Assembly (NCBI GenBank): GCA_030150135.1
Contig: JASLGO010000136.1
Location: 1 to 14,931 of the forward strand
Source of the DNA: Aquirhabdus sp.
GTDB lineage: Bacteria > Pseudomonadota > Gammaproteobacteria > Pseudomonadales > Moraxellaceae
Reading direction: 5' to 3'
Length of the DNA: 14,931 nucleotides
Position numbers and translations under genes: made by a program. The notes under the pieces are model-generated. The model searched no databases and had not been told where the DNA came from. It saw only the letters and a list, made by a program, of their open reading frames with translations. Positions 1 to 7,468 of the stretch are shown piece after piece; the stretch's first letter is position 1, and the number at the start of each line of letters is the position of its first letter.

Positions 1-16
1 CTTAACGGGGTTACTT

Positions 17-1837
17 ATGCCAGCTTATAAAGCTCCTCTTCGCGACATTCGTTTCTTGATGAACGAAATGTTTGATTACCAAGGTCACTACAAATCATTG
101 TCAAATGGTGCACTTGCCGATCCTGACACTGTAGACATGATCCTGGAAGGCAGCGCGGATATGTGCGAAAACGTTCTCGCACCTCTCTACCAATCAGGCG
201 ATGCGGAAGGTTGTCATTTTGACAATGGTAACGTGACCACACCTAAAGGCTACAAAGAAGCTTACGACCAATTCGTTCAAGGTGGCTGGCAAGGTCTGTC
301 ATACCCAGAACAATACGGCGGTCAAGGCTTGCCAATGTCATTGAACCTGATGAAATCAGAAATGATGGGCACTGCAAACTGGTCGTTCACCATGTACCCA
401 GGTCTTTCAATGGGTTGTATGAACACCATTCTGCAATTCGGTACTGAAGAACAAAAAGACACCTATATGCCTAAACTGGTTGAAGGCACATGGAGTGGCA
501 CAATGTGCCTGACAGAACCACAATGTGGTACTGACTTGGGTCAAGTGAAAACTCGTGCAGAGCCACAAGCTGACGGCACATACAAAATTTCTGGTACCAA
601 AATTTTCATTTCTGCGGGTGAACATGATCTGACTGAAAACATCATTCATATCGTTCTGGCACGTCTACCAGATGCGCCAAAAGGCACTAAAGGGATTTCT
701 CTCTTTATCGTTCCAAAATTCCTTCCAAATGCAGACGGTACAGTTGGCGCACGCAACCCTGTCACTTGTGGTTCAATCGAACACAAAATGGGTATCCGCG
801 CTTCTGCAACAGCCGTATTGAACTTTGACGAAGCGACAGGTTACCTGATCAGCGAGCCAAACAAAGGTTTGAATGCGATGTTCACCTTCATGAACACAGC
901 ACGTATCGGTACTGCGGTTCAAGGTATTGCACACGCTGAATTGTCATTCCAAGGTTCATTGCCATATGCAAAAGAGCGTATTTCAATGCGCGCATTATCT
1001 GGCAAAAAGAACCCAGACCTCGTTGCTGACGCAATCATTCACCACGCAGACGTACGTCGCTTGCTGTTGACCCAAAAAGCAGTTGCTGAAGGTGGTCGTG
1101 CAATGATCTACTTCGCAGCACAATTGGCTGACAAAATGACCGATGGTGTTCTAAAAGGCGATCACGCTGAATATGAATACTGGGATGACAAACTCGGCTT
1201 CTTTACTCCAATTCTGAAAGGCTTCTTGACTGAAATGGGTCTGGAATCTGCAAACTTGGGTATGCAAGTATTCGGTGGTCACGGCTATATCAAAGAACAC
1301 GGCATGGAACAAATCGTTCGTGACGCACGTATCTCTACCTTGTACGAAGGTACGACGGGTATCCAAGCACTCGACTTGTTAGGTCGTAAAGTATTGCTCG
1401 GTAGCCGCGGTAAAGTCGTACGTGATTTCACCAGCGACATCCTCAAGTTCTGTGGTAACCAAGCAAACCACAAAAACATGCGCGGTTTTGCATGGGACTT
1501 GACCAAGATCTGTGCTCAATGGAACACATTGACTCTGCGTCTGATGCTGATGGCACGTAAAGATCGTGATGTTGTTTCAAGCGCATGTAATGATTACTTG
1601 ATGTACTCAGGTTACGCGATGATGGCGTACATGTGGGCACGTATGGCTGCTAAGTCATTCAAGGGCTTGGAGAAAGGTGGACCAGAATCAGCAGAATTCT
1701 ACCAAGCTAAAATCCAAACTGCAGAATTCTACTTTGAGCGTCTGTTGCCACGCGCACAAGGTCATGCAGAATCAATGGTTAAACCATCTAAATCATTGAT
1801 GCAAATGGATATTAGTAGTTTTTCATTTGACTATTAA
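17..1837 (+). CDS. Acyl-CoA dehydrogenase (FadE-like, ~600-residue type)
   Basis: FAD-dependent acyl-CoA dehydrogenase of 606 residues, expected to catalyse the first oxidation of fatty-acid beta-oxidation, acyl-CoA to trans-2-enoyl-CoA, passing electrons to electron-transfer flavoprotein. The N-terminal extension (about residues 3-36, starting YKAPLRDIRF) is typical of the long bacterial subfamily. The middle domain holds the flavin/substrate motif MCLTEPQCGTDLG at 163-175. The C-terminal helical domain holds YEGTTGIQ, whose Glu444 is the likely catalytic base. A further C-terminal extension (about 470-606) matches the ~600-residue type rather than the ~380-residue mitochondrial-like type. 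The ATG at 17 follows GGGG at 7-10 with good spacing, and the protein is complete. Codon choice is strongly biased (CGT for Arg, GGT for Gly), suggesting high expression. A terminator follows directly. Chain-length preference cannot be read from sequence. In Acinetobacter such genes often occur as tandem paralogues, but the left side is outside the window. Confidence 0.95.
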   Translation: MPAYKAPLRDIRFLMNEMFDYQGHYKSLSNGALADPDTVDMILEGSADMCENVLAPLYQSGDAEGCHFDNGNVTTPKGYKEAYDQFVQGGWQGLSYPEQYGGQGLPMSLNLMKSEMMGTANWSFTMYPGLSMGCMNTILQFGTEEQKDTYMPKLVEGTWSGTMCLTEPQCGTDLGQVKTRAEPQADGTYKISGTKIFISAGEHDLTENIIHIVLARLPDAPKGTKGISLFIVPKFLPNADGTVGARNPVTCGSIEHKMGIRASATAVLNFDEATGYLISEPNKGLNAMFTFMNTARIGTAVQGIAHAELSFQGSLPYAKERISMRALSGKKNPDLVADAIIHHADVRRLLLTQKAVAEGGRAMIYFAAQLADKMTDGVLKGDHAEYEYWDDKLGFFTPILKGFLTEMGLESANLGMQVFGGHGYIKEHGMEQIVRDARISTLYEGTTGIQALDLLGRKVLLGSRGKVVRDFTSDILKFCGNQANHKNMRGFAWDLTKICAQWNTLTLRLMLMARKDRDVVSSACNDYLMYSGYAMMAYMWARMAAKSFKGLEKGGPESAEFYQAKIQTAEFYFERLLPRAQGHAESMVKPSKSLMQMDISSFSFDY

Positions 1838-1865
1838 TTGATAGTTAATCAATGAAATAAAAGGA

Positions 1866-1890
1866 GGAAGCCCATGTGGCTTCCTTTTTT
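1866..1890 (+). terminator. Intrinsic terminator after the acyl-CoA dehydrogenase
   Basis: GGAAGCC (1866-1872) pairs with GGCTTCC (1878-1884) across a 5-base loop, followed by six T (1885-1890). It lies about 28 bases after the stop codon of the acyl-CoA dehydrogenase. An A-rich flank upstream (1857-1862) could lengthen the stem against the T run and give some activity for the opposing toxin-antitoxin transcript too. Confidence 0.9.
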
Positions 1891-1943
1891 ATTCATATGA
1901 AAAAATGAAGAGGATTTGCAAAAAGTTAGAGTAATGACAAATG

Positions 1944-2246
1944 CTACTGCTGAGTTGGAGGCCACTGCTGAGCTGCATGTAAAATTCGCAATATTGATAT
2001 ATTGCTCTCATTTTCTAAATAAACAACCACATAACTCTTTCTAACAACCATTTCTCGAGTGCCAGAAACCCGACCCAATCGGTATATTTTTGGATTTTCT
2101 AATAATTGAGCAATCTTGATCTCAATTTCATTTTTTAATTGCTGCGCCGCATCTACATTATCATCAGAAATATAATCAACTATTTCAAATAAATCCTTAC
2201 GAGCGCGCGCTCGCCACTCAAGTACGAGTATGACGCTTCCTATCAA
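1944..2246 (-). CDS. Type II toxin, RelE/ParE family
   Basis: Predicted toxin of about 100 residues. It opens with the family-like core VLEWRARARKDLFEIVDYI, has a helical middle (roughly 30-50), then a beta-strand region with GTREMVV, YVVVY and ILRILHAAQQWP, the usual C-terminal layout of RelE/ParE-fold toxins. RelE-type members cut ribosome-bound mRNA and ParE-type members poison gyrase; the sequence alone does not decide which. The gene overlaps the antitoxin by 29 bases in another frame. No ATG or GTG lies near the expected N-terminus. The best start is TTG at 2246, four to seven residues before the conserved core, so translation is probably weak and coupled to the antitoxin. A TTG start would help keep toxin below antitoxin. 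The two-gene arrangement, size and fold motifs make the assignment secure; the exact start is less so. Confidence 0.87.
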   Translation of the reverse strand: MIGSVILVLEWRARARKDLFEIVDYISDDNVDAAQQLKNEIEIKIAQLLENPKIYRLGRVSGTREMVVRKSYVVVYLENESNISILRILHAAQQWPPTQQ

Positions 2247-2517
2247 TCATAGCCTGCATCTCATCCATTACTTCTTGGTGAGGAATAGCAGGTGCTGAAT
2301 CCTCTAAAGCTTCTTGGACTTTTGCACGAAACCAACTGTCATATGCATCTTCATCCATCATGAAACCTGCTGGCAGCCCACCTTCTTTTGCAACTCTAGT
2401 GAGCAATATACGCACAGCATCAGATACAGTTAAACCAAAATTAGCCAGCGTCTCAGTCGCTTGAGCCTTTAATTGATGATCAACACGAACATGAAGCATG
2501 GAAGTATGTGCAGCCAT
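2218..2517 (-). CDS. Type II antitoxin, RelB/DinJ family
   Basis: Antitoxin of 99 residues encoded just before and overlapping the toxin. The N-terminal part (about residues 7-50: MLHVRVD, then FGLTVSDAVRILLTRVAKEGGLP) is the ribbon-helix-helix DNA-binding and dimerisation region typical of RelB/DinJ. The acidic, helical C-terminal half (about 55-99) should wrap the toxin. I place the start at the ATG at 2517, because GAGGAG (2530-2525 on the minus strand) lies exactly 7 bases upstream; a longer reading from TTG at 2532 would bury that ribosome binding site. Family members repress their own promoter, with the toxin as co-repressor. This fits the perfect palindrome just upstream inside the promoter. 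RelB/DinJ paired with a ParE-like toxin is a common mixed pairing. Confidence 0.9.
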   Translation of the reverse strand: MAAHTSMLHVRVDHQLKAQATETLANFGLTVSDAVRILLTRVAKEGGLPAGFMMDEDAYDSWFRAKVQEALEDSAPAIPHQEVMDEMQAMIDRKRHTRT

Positions 2518-2543
2518 ATCAGCACTCCTCAATATTTTTTGTT

Positions 2544-2572
2544 ATATTGTATCTCAATTGAGATACAGTCAA
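2544..2572 (-). promoter_or_regulatory. Toxin-antitoxin promoter with operator palindrome
   Basis: Read on the minus strand, a -35 box TTGACT (2572-2567) and a -10 box CAATAT (2549-2544) are separated by 17 bases; TACAAT (2551-2546) is an alternative -10 with 15-base spacing. The spacer is almost entirely the perfect 20-bp palindrome TGTATCTCAATTGAGATACA (2548-2567). An antitoxin dimer bound there would block RNA polymerase, as expected for conditional autoregulation of a RelB-type operon. Confidence 0.75.
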
Positions 2573-2595
2573 GTTAAAACTCTTAATCTTCTTAT

Positions 2596-3072
2596 TTAAT
2601 CTTTCTTCTCACTTCCATCAACAACTCGTTTTTTCTTATTCGCCCCCTGAATCGCCACCGCCCCCGCCACAAAAATCACAGAGCCAATTAATGGCCACAA
2701 ACCCATGCCTGTGACTTCAAGCACAGAAACGACACTGCCCTTCTTCTTTGCAGCATCGACCAGTTTTGCTTTCTTCTTATTTTTTAATTTATGAGCATGA
2801 ACCACGATGTCTTTGCTTTCCAATACCGCAATCTTTTCTTCAACCAGCGTCAAAAAAGCACTTGGCTTTAAATCCAACCCCTTACAAATCGCAAAAAGCT
2901 GATCAAGTGTCATCGAGGTTTCGCCATTTTCAATTCTTGACCATGACGATGTGCCAATGTCCAAAAAATGAGCCGCATCCGTCTGCGACAGATCACGCTC
3001 AATCCGCCTCTTGGCAATCAATGAGCCAATAATTGCAGGAATACTCGTATGAAGATCTAGCTCTGTAGGCAT
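2596..3072 (-). CDS. XRE-family helix-turn-helix protein with C-terminal membrane segment
   Basis: Protein of 158 residues. Residues about 13-70 form an XRE/Cro-type helix-turn-helix: the stretch RDLSQTDAAHFLDIGTSSWSRIENG is the recognition region, followed by TMTLDQL-like helices (here SMTLDQLFAICKGLDLKP). A lysine-rich linker (95-111) leads to one hydrophobic segment at about 119-142 (GLWPLIGSVIFVAGAVAI) and a basic tail, so it may be a membrane-tethered DNA-binding protein. The ATG at 3072 is preceded by AAGGA with 6-base spacing. It is transcribed away from the LRAT gene, and its end lies only 24 bases from the -35 box of the toxin-antitoxin operon with no terminator between, so read-through into that operon is possible. 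The targets are unknown; the divergent LRAT gene is the natural candidate. HTH assignment is firm, the membrane anchoring is inference. Confidence 0.85.
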   Translation of the reverse strand: MPTELDLHTSIPAIIGSLIAKRRIERDLSQTDAAHFLDIGTSSWSRIENGETSMTLDQLFAICKGLDLKPSAFLTLVEEKIAVLESKDIVVHAHKLKNKKKAKLVDAAKKKGSVVSVLEVTGMGLWPLIGSVIFVAGAVAIQGANKKKRVVDGSEKKD

Positions 3073-3109
3073 ACGCCATCCTTAATCTATGAATAAAACT
3101 ACTCGAGAA

Positions 3110-3115
3110 ATCTTA
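3110..3115 (-). promoter_or_regulatory. Possible extended -10 box for the XRE gene
   Basis: On the minus strand TAAGAT (3115-3110) is preceded by TGC, an extended -10 arrangement. It would give a leader of about 30 bases before the XRE start. No good -35 box is seen, so this is a tentative call. Confidence 0.35.
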
Positions 3116-3182
3116 GCACACCCATTGCCGATTACAGAGAAAACTAGTTACACAAAATTTGCATAAAACGGGAATTATGAGA

Positions 3183-3212
3183 TTGACGCAACTCTTGCAT
3201 ATATCCTAATAT
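3183..3212 (+). promoter_or_regulatory. Probable sigma-70 promoter for the LRAT gene
   Basis: TTGACG (3183-3188) and TAATAT (3207-3212) are separated by 18 bases, placing transcription start about 65 bases before the LRAT start codon. It lies in the 212-base divergent region shared with the XRE gene, so the XRE protein could control it. Confidence 0.6.
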
Positions 3213-3284
3213 TCGCACCTCAAACAAAAGATCACTTTTTGTACTACCCATCAAAACCAAACATCGCACAGCGTGGAGGGACAT

Positions 3285-3716
3285 ATGACTGCAATGATCA
3301 ATATCGGCGATCACCTCGTCACGCCACGTTTGGGTTTTACACATCACGGGATTTATGTGGGTGATCAACGCGTCATTCAGTATTCAGGATTTATTGATGG
3401 TTTTTCCAAGAAACCAGTGTCGATCACGTCGTTAGAGCGTTTCGATAATGGCTTTGGGTTCTGGATTGAAGAGCCAAGCATCAGAAATTTTAGTCCTGAA
3501 GAAAGTGTCGAGCGTGCTTTTAGTCGTCTTGGTGAGAATGAATACAATATTATTTTTAACAACTGCGAACACTTCGTGAATTGGTGCATTTCAGGGATGC
3601 ACTCCAGCGCACAAATTAAGAAATACACATTGAATGCAGCAGCGGCAGGTTATTTCGTCGTGCAAGAAGTAGGTGATTTGATTTCAAGAATCATGTCCAA
3701 ACGACGTTTAAAATAA
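3285..3716 (+). CDS. LRAT-domain (NlpC/P60-superfamily) protein
   Basis: Protein of 143 residues with the two signatures of the lecithin:retinol acyltransferase (LRAT) fold, a circularly permuted NlpC/P60 papain-like fold: an N-terminal block GDHLVTPRLGFTHHGIYVGD (8-27), with His20/His21 as the likely catalytic histidine region, and NNCEHFVNWC (92-101), with Cys94 as the likely nucleophile. Family members transfer or hydrolyse acyl groups through a thioester on this Cys; known eukaryotic members act on phospholipids. The substrate of the bacterial form here is unknown. No signal peptide is present. The C-terminal part (about 118-134, AAAAGYFVVQEVG) is hydrophobic and might touch membrane. I prefer ATG 3285, with GGAGGG at 3275-3280 as ribosome binding site, over GTG 3273, which overlaps that site. 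It stands alone, divergent from the XRE gene. Family confidence is high, role unknown. Confidence 0.85.
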   Translation: MTAMINIGDHLVTPRLGFTHHGIYVGDQRVIQYSGFIDGFSKKPVSITSLERFDNGFGFWIEEPSIRNFSPEESVERAFSRLGENEYNIIFNNCEHFVNWCISGMHSSAQIKKYTLNAAAAGYFVVQEVGDLISRIMSKRRLK

Positions 3717-3758
3717 AAACTAAGATAAACCTCGCCACAAACATTTCCCTTCACACAA

Positions 3759-3800
3759 TGATCAACAAATCTAGTCGGTCTTTGACTGGTTTGTTGATCA
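3759..3800. repeat. Long inverted repeat after the LRAT gene
   Basis: TGATCAACAAA (3759-3769) is repeated exactly inverted as TTTGTTGATCA (3790-3800). The inner bases continue the stem (C-G, T-G, A-T, G-C, T-A, C-G) with one bulged T, leaving a loop near GGTCTTT, so about 17 pairs in all. No T run follows on either strand, so it is not a classical intrinsic terminator, although it may stop or stabilise the LRAT transcript, or serve as a protein-binding palindrome. Confidence 0.7.
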
Positions 3801-3863
3801 AAACCAAAAATAACGACACATTTTAGATACTATTTCCAAAGCATTTTTTCACTCACAAGCTGG

Positions 3864-3869
3864 TATAGT
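3864..3869 (+). promoter_or_regulatory. Possible extended -10 box for the M13 peptidase gene
   Basis: TATAGT (3864-3869) preceded by TGG is an extended -10 element about 90 bases before the GTG start. The -35 position (around 3841-3846, GCATTT) matches poorly. Tentative. Confidence 0.4.
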
Positions 3870-3958
3870 CGATCATTCATTTAAAAACGCGCCAACGCTT
3901 TGCCAGCATGCTAGCGCAACATTTTTCATTGCTCATTTAACAATAAGGATGTTTATAC

Positions 3959-6067
3959 GTGAAACGCTTGATGACTCAGACACTCATCGCTGCCTCAGTA
4001 CTCGCGCAGATGACTGGAACTGTTTTTGCAGACACGCCTTCCGCACCAGCCGTGATAGAAAAAGCCCAAACGGTCGAACCCAAGAACATTTCTCAAACCA
4101 CTCAGACCACGTTAGTCTCGGGTCTTAATTTGCAGAATATTGATAGCAGTGTGCGTCCACAGGATGATTTTTATAATCATGTGAATGGCACTTGGCTAAA
4201 AAATACAGAGATTCCAGCAGATAAATCTGGCTGGGGTGCGTTTAATGAACTCGCCGAACAATCACTCAATCAACTGCACAGTATTATTGATACGGAAAGC
4301 GCAAAAAAAGATATTCCCGCTGGCTCAGTGAAACAAAAAATTGTCGATTTGTATGCCAGTTATATGGATGAGCCGACGCTTGAAAAACTTGGTATTAGTC
4401 CACTGCAACCAGAATTTGCAAGAATTGATGCCATCACCAATAAGAAGCAGTTGGCAGGGCTCGTTGCACATCTGTCAATGATCGATGTCGGCGTACCACT
4501 TGAGCTTGGAATTGGACAAGACGCGAAAGACTCCACCAAAGTAGTCGCAGGACTTGATCAAGGTGGGCTTGGGCTTCCAGACCGCGATTACTACTTAAAA
4601 GATGATGAAAAACTCAAAGACACTCGCCTGAAATATCGTGCTTATATTGAAAAAATGCTGACCATGTCTGGTGATGCATCCGCAAAACAACATGCCGATC
4701 AGATCCTCGCACTCGAAACTGAAATCGCTAAAGTACAGTGGACTAAAGTTGAAAATCGCGATCCTGTGAAGACCTATAACCCAACGACGCTGAATAAACT
4801 CAAAACGCTTGCACCGCATTTTGATTGGAAAAGCTATCTGGTTGATGCGGAAATAAAAAATAAAACACCTTACCTCGTCATTGGACAGCCGAGCTACTTA
4901 AAAGGCTTTGATCGTTTAATTGAAAAAACGCCTTTGGACGTATGGAAAGTTTATTTCAAATGGCATGTACTCAACGGTTTTGCTGGCGATTTGTCTAAGG
5001 CTTATGTGGATGAGCGTTTTTCATTTTATGGCACGACATTACGCGGTGTTCCTGAAAATGAAGCGCGCTGGAAACGTGGTGTAAAAACCGTTGAAGGCCA
5101 GATTGGTGAAGGCTTAGGGCAGCTTTATGTAGAGCAATACTTCCCTGCTGAAAATAAAGCGCGGATGGTGAAGCTGGTCAATAACTTGATTACCGCCTAT
5201 CACCACAGCATTGATACATTGGATTGGATGAGTGCCGATTCGAAGAAAGAAGCACAGAAAAAGTTGGATAAGCTCGCCATTAAAATTGGTTATCCAAACA
5301 AATGGCGCGACTACAGTGCTTTGGAGATTAAAAAAGATGACCTCATTGGCAACTCAATGCGCGCTAGCCGCTTCGAATATCAACGTCAAATTAACAAACT
5401 CGGCAAACCTGTAGACCGCGAAGAATGGGGAATGACGCCACAAACCGTCAACGCTTACTACAACCCGTCTATGAATGAAATCGTGTTTCCAGCAGCGATC
5501 TTACAGCCGCCATTCTTTAACGCTAATGCGGATGATGCTGTGAATTATGGCGGGATTGGCGCAGTGATTGGGCATGAAATCAGTCATGGTTTCGATGACC
5601 AAGGCAGTCAATTTGATGAGGTTGGCAACCTTCGTAACTGGTGGACGGAAGCAGATCATAAAAACTTTGCGACAAAAACCAAAGCACTCGTTGCACAGTA
5701 CAGTGCATACAGTCCAATCAAAGGCTATAACGTCAACGGTGAACTGACCTTAGGTGAAAATATCGCAGACAACTCGGGACTTGCAATTGCTTACAAGGCC
5801 TATCAATTGTCTCTTGCAGGTAAGCCTGCACCAATGATGGATGGGATGACGGGCGATCAGCGTTTTTATTTTGGTTGGGCGCAAGTATGGCGCAGTAAGA
5901 CTCGCGAGGCACAACTGATTGTCCAGCTCAAGAGCGATCCTCACTCTCCTGCACAATTCCGTGGCGATGGCGCGCTTGCCAACCAGCCGCCGTTCTATGA
6001 GGCGTTTGGCGTGAAGCAAGGTGATAAAATGTATTTAGCGCCCGATCAACGCGTCATTATGTGGTAA
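3959..6067 (+). CDS. pepO: M13-family zinc metallopeptidase (PepO/neprilysin-like), exported
   Basis: Protein of 702 residues, the usual M13 length. A signal peptide spans residues 1-24 (MKRLMTQTLIAASVLAQMTG then TVFA, cleavage before Asp25), so it should act in the periplasm or outside. The M13 N-terminal domain covers about 60-445, beginning with RPQDDFYNHVNGTWL. The catalytic domain contains NAYYNPSMNEIVFP, the zinc motif HEISH (His539, Glu540, His543) and ENIADNSG with the third zinc ligand Glu600 and Asp604. It ends in RVIMW, like the conserved C-terminal tryptophan of the family. Expected reaction: zinc-dependent cleavage of peptides up to about 40 residues on the amino side of hydrophobic residues. 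The start is GTG at 3959, with AAGGA at 3945-3949; ATG at 3971 is an alternative that would shorten the signal peptide. All key residues are intact. It is single-gene, with its own upstream region. Confidence 0.95.
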   Translation: MKRLMTQTLIAASVLAQMTGTVFADTPSAPAVIEKAQTVEPKNISQTTQTTLVSGLNLQNIDSSVRPQDDFYNHVNGTWLKNTEIPADKSGWGAFNELAEQSLNQLHSIIDTESAKKDIPAGSVKQKIVDLYASYMDEPTLEKLGISPLQPEFARIDAITNKKQLAGLVAHLSMIDVGVPLELGIGQDAKDSTKVVAGLDQGGLGLPDRDYYLKDDEKLKDTRLKYRAYIEKMLTMSGDASAKQHADQILALETEIAKVQWTKVENRDPVKTYNPTTLNKLKTLAPHFDWKSYLVDAEIKNKTPYLVIGQPSYLKGFDRLIEKTPLDVWKVYFKWHVLNGFAGDLSKAYVDERFSFYGTTLRGVPENEARWKRGVKTVEGQIGEGLGQLYVEQYFPAENKARMVKLVNNLITAYHHSIDTLDWMSADSKKEAQKKLDKLAIKIGYPNKWRDYSALEIKKDDLIGNSMRASRFEYQRQINKLGKPVDREEWGMTPQTVNAYYNPSMNEIVFPAAILQPPFFNANADDAVNYGGIGAVIGHEISHGFDDQGSQFDEVGNLRNWWTEADHKNFATKTKALVAQYSAYSPIKGYNVNGELTLGENIADNSGLAIAYKAYQLSLAGKPAPMMDGMTGDQRFYFGWAQVWRSKTREAQLIVQLKSDPHSPAQFRGDGALANQPPFYEAFGVKQGDKMYLAPDQRVIMW

Positions 6068-6088
6068 CGAATACGCCATAATCTGACC

Positions 6089-6119
6089 ACGCATGATGAG
6101 TGATAAACTCATCATGTGT
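6089..6119 (+). repeat. Hairpin between pepO and ackA
   Basis: CATGATGAGT (6092-6101) and ACTCATCATG (6107-6116) form a perfect 10-pair stem with a 5-base loop, extendable by three pairs (ACG with TGT) to 6089-6119. It starts 22 bases after the pepO stop. No T run follows directly; the nearest T-rich stretch is about 17 bases further. It may slow or end pepO transcription or protect the mRNA 3' end. Confidence 0.6.
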
Positions 6120-6204
6120 ACGGATAAAATCTATATTTTTTCAATCATCTCAGCCATGATATGCCTGATTCAGCAACTGATATTGATCACGGAAGAGTTC
6201 CATT

Positions 6205-7407
6205 ATGTCACGCTCTGTTTTAGTTATTAATTGTGGTTCTTCTTCGATTAAATTTGCCGTTGTTCCAGAAAAATCAAAGACAAATATAGATACCAATACC
6301 TCACTGATCAGACGATCTGGATTGGCAGAAAACATCGGAACATCGGAAGCGCGGCTCAATATCGTTCATGAAAATGGTGAAAAAACATTAATTGCCATAC
6401 CTAATGCAGATCACCAAATCGCACTGACTCATATTCTGGGTGCACTTGGCAATGAGAAACCAATTGCGATAGGTCATCGGGTCGTTCATGGTGGTGAGAA
6501 ATTCACTCAAGCAGTACAGATTAATGAAGACGTGGTCGCGGCCATTCGCGAGACAATCCCACTGGCACCACTGCATAATCCAGCCAATTTGTTAGGCATT
6601 GAAACGACGCTCAAATTATTTGCAGAGCTCCCGCAAATTGCAGTTTTCGATACCGCTTTTCATCAGACCATGCCAGCACGCGCATTTCGCTATGCCCTAC
6701 CTGACAACTTATATCATCAGCATCAAATTCGACGTTATGGATTTCATGGGACGAGCCATGCTTATGTGACGCAGCATCTCAATCAGTTAGTCGGCAGCAC
6801 AGATCATGGCTGGCTATCAGCACATTTAGGGAACGGTTGTTCAACCTGCGCTGTCTGGCAAAGGAAAAGCGTCGATACCAGCATGGGATTAACACCACTA
6901 GAAGGCTTGGTGATGGGCACACGCAGCGGCAGTGTCGATCCAAGTTTGCATTTGCATCTGGTCAAAACTCTCGGTTGGTCACTTGAAGAAATTGATCAAA
7001 TTCTCAATAAAAAAAGTGGCTTACTCGGCTTATCTGGCGTATCCAACGATATGCGCACACTCACGGAAATGGCGAAAACAGGACATGCAGGCGCGACACT
7101 TGCCATCGAAGTATTCTGCTATCGTTTAGCACAATCACTTGCGGCAATGAGCTGTGCTTTACCTGAGTTTACGGGCATTATTTTCACAGGCGGAATTGGT
7201 GAAAATTCAGCAGAAATTCGTGCAAAAACATTAGCGTTGCTACCTCACTTTAATTTGCACCTTAATAATGATCAGAATCAAACAATGATTCGTGGTGCAG
7301 AAGGTCGTATTGACCAAAATAGACATGGTGGGCGACAAATCTGGGTGATTCCAACCGACGAAGAAGGTCAGATCGCACAAGAAACGCGAAGTGTTTTAGG
7401 ATTGTGA
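6205..7407 (+). CDS. ackA: Acetate kinase
   Basis: Acetate kinase of 400 residues, the standard length, interconverting acetate + ATP and acetyl phosphate + ADP in the cytoplasm. Family motifs run in order: VINCGSSSIKF with Asn9, GHRVVHGGEKFTQ with Arg92, APLHNPANLLGIE (121-133), AVFDTAFHQTMP with Asp149, YGFHGTSHAYV with His181, HLGNGCS (207-213), MGLTPLEGLVMGTRSGSVDP with Arg240, and FTGGIGENS with Glu333. These correspond to the known substrate, phosphate and magnesium residues of the ASKHA fold. The ATG at 6205 follows GGAAGAG at 6191-6197. Together with pta downstream it makes the Ack-Pta pathway, which either excretes overflow acetyl-CoA as acetate or assimilates acetate. A repeat sits between the two genes, so co-transcription is likely but not certain. 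Nothing is missing. Confidence 0.97.
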   Translation: MSRSVLVINCGSSSIKFAVVPEKSKTNIDTNTSLIRRSGLAENIGTSEARLNIVHENGEKTLIAIPNADHQIALTHILGALGNEKPIAIGHRVVHGGEKFTQAVQINEDVVAAIRETIPLAPLHNPANLLGIETTLKLFAELPQIAVFDTAFHQTMPARAFRYALPDNLYHQHQIRRYGFHGTSHAYVTQHLNQLVGSTDHGWLSAHLGNGCSTCAVWQRKSVDTSMGLTPLEGLVMGTRSGSVDPSLHLHLVKTLGWSLEEIDQILNKKSGLLGLSGVSNDMRTLTEMAKTGHAGATLAIEVFCYRLAQSLAAMSCALPEFTGIIFTGGIGENSAEIRAKTLALLPHFNLHLNNDQNQTMIRGAEGRIDQNRHGGRQIWVIPTDEEGQIAQETRSVLGL

Positions 7408-7468
7408 TTCTATTAATTTCCTTCTTTTAAGGCTATGTATACGTTAATGATTGAAATTGAAAAAATGC

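Noticed and set aside
407..1640. Several 65-80 codon minus-strand frames inside the acyl-CoA dehydrogenase gene
   Set aside because: They are antisense shadows of a strongly codon-biased gene and have no family features.
3144..3368. 74-codon frame on the minus strand between the XRE and LRAT genes
   Set aside because: It overlaps the LRAT start and its promoter, has no recognisable domain, and the plus-strand LRAT motifs explain the overlapping coding signal.
6089..6119. Hairpin after pepO considered as an intrinsic terminator
   Set aside because: The stem is good, but no T run follows within the next 15 bases, so I list it as a hairpin only.
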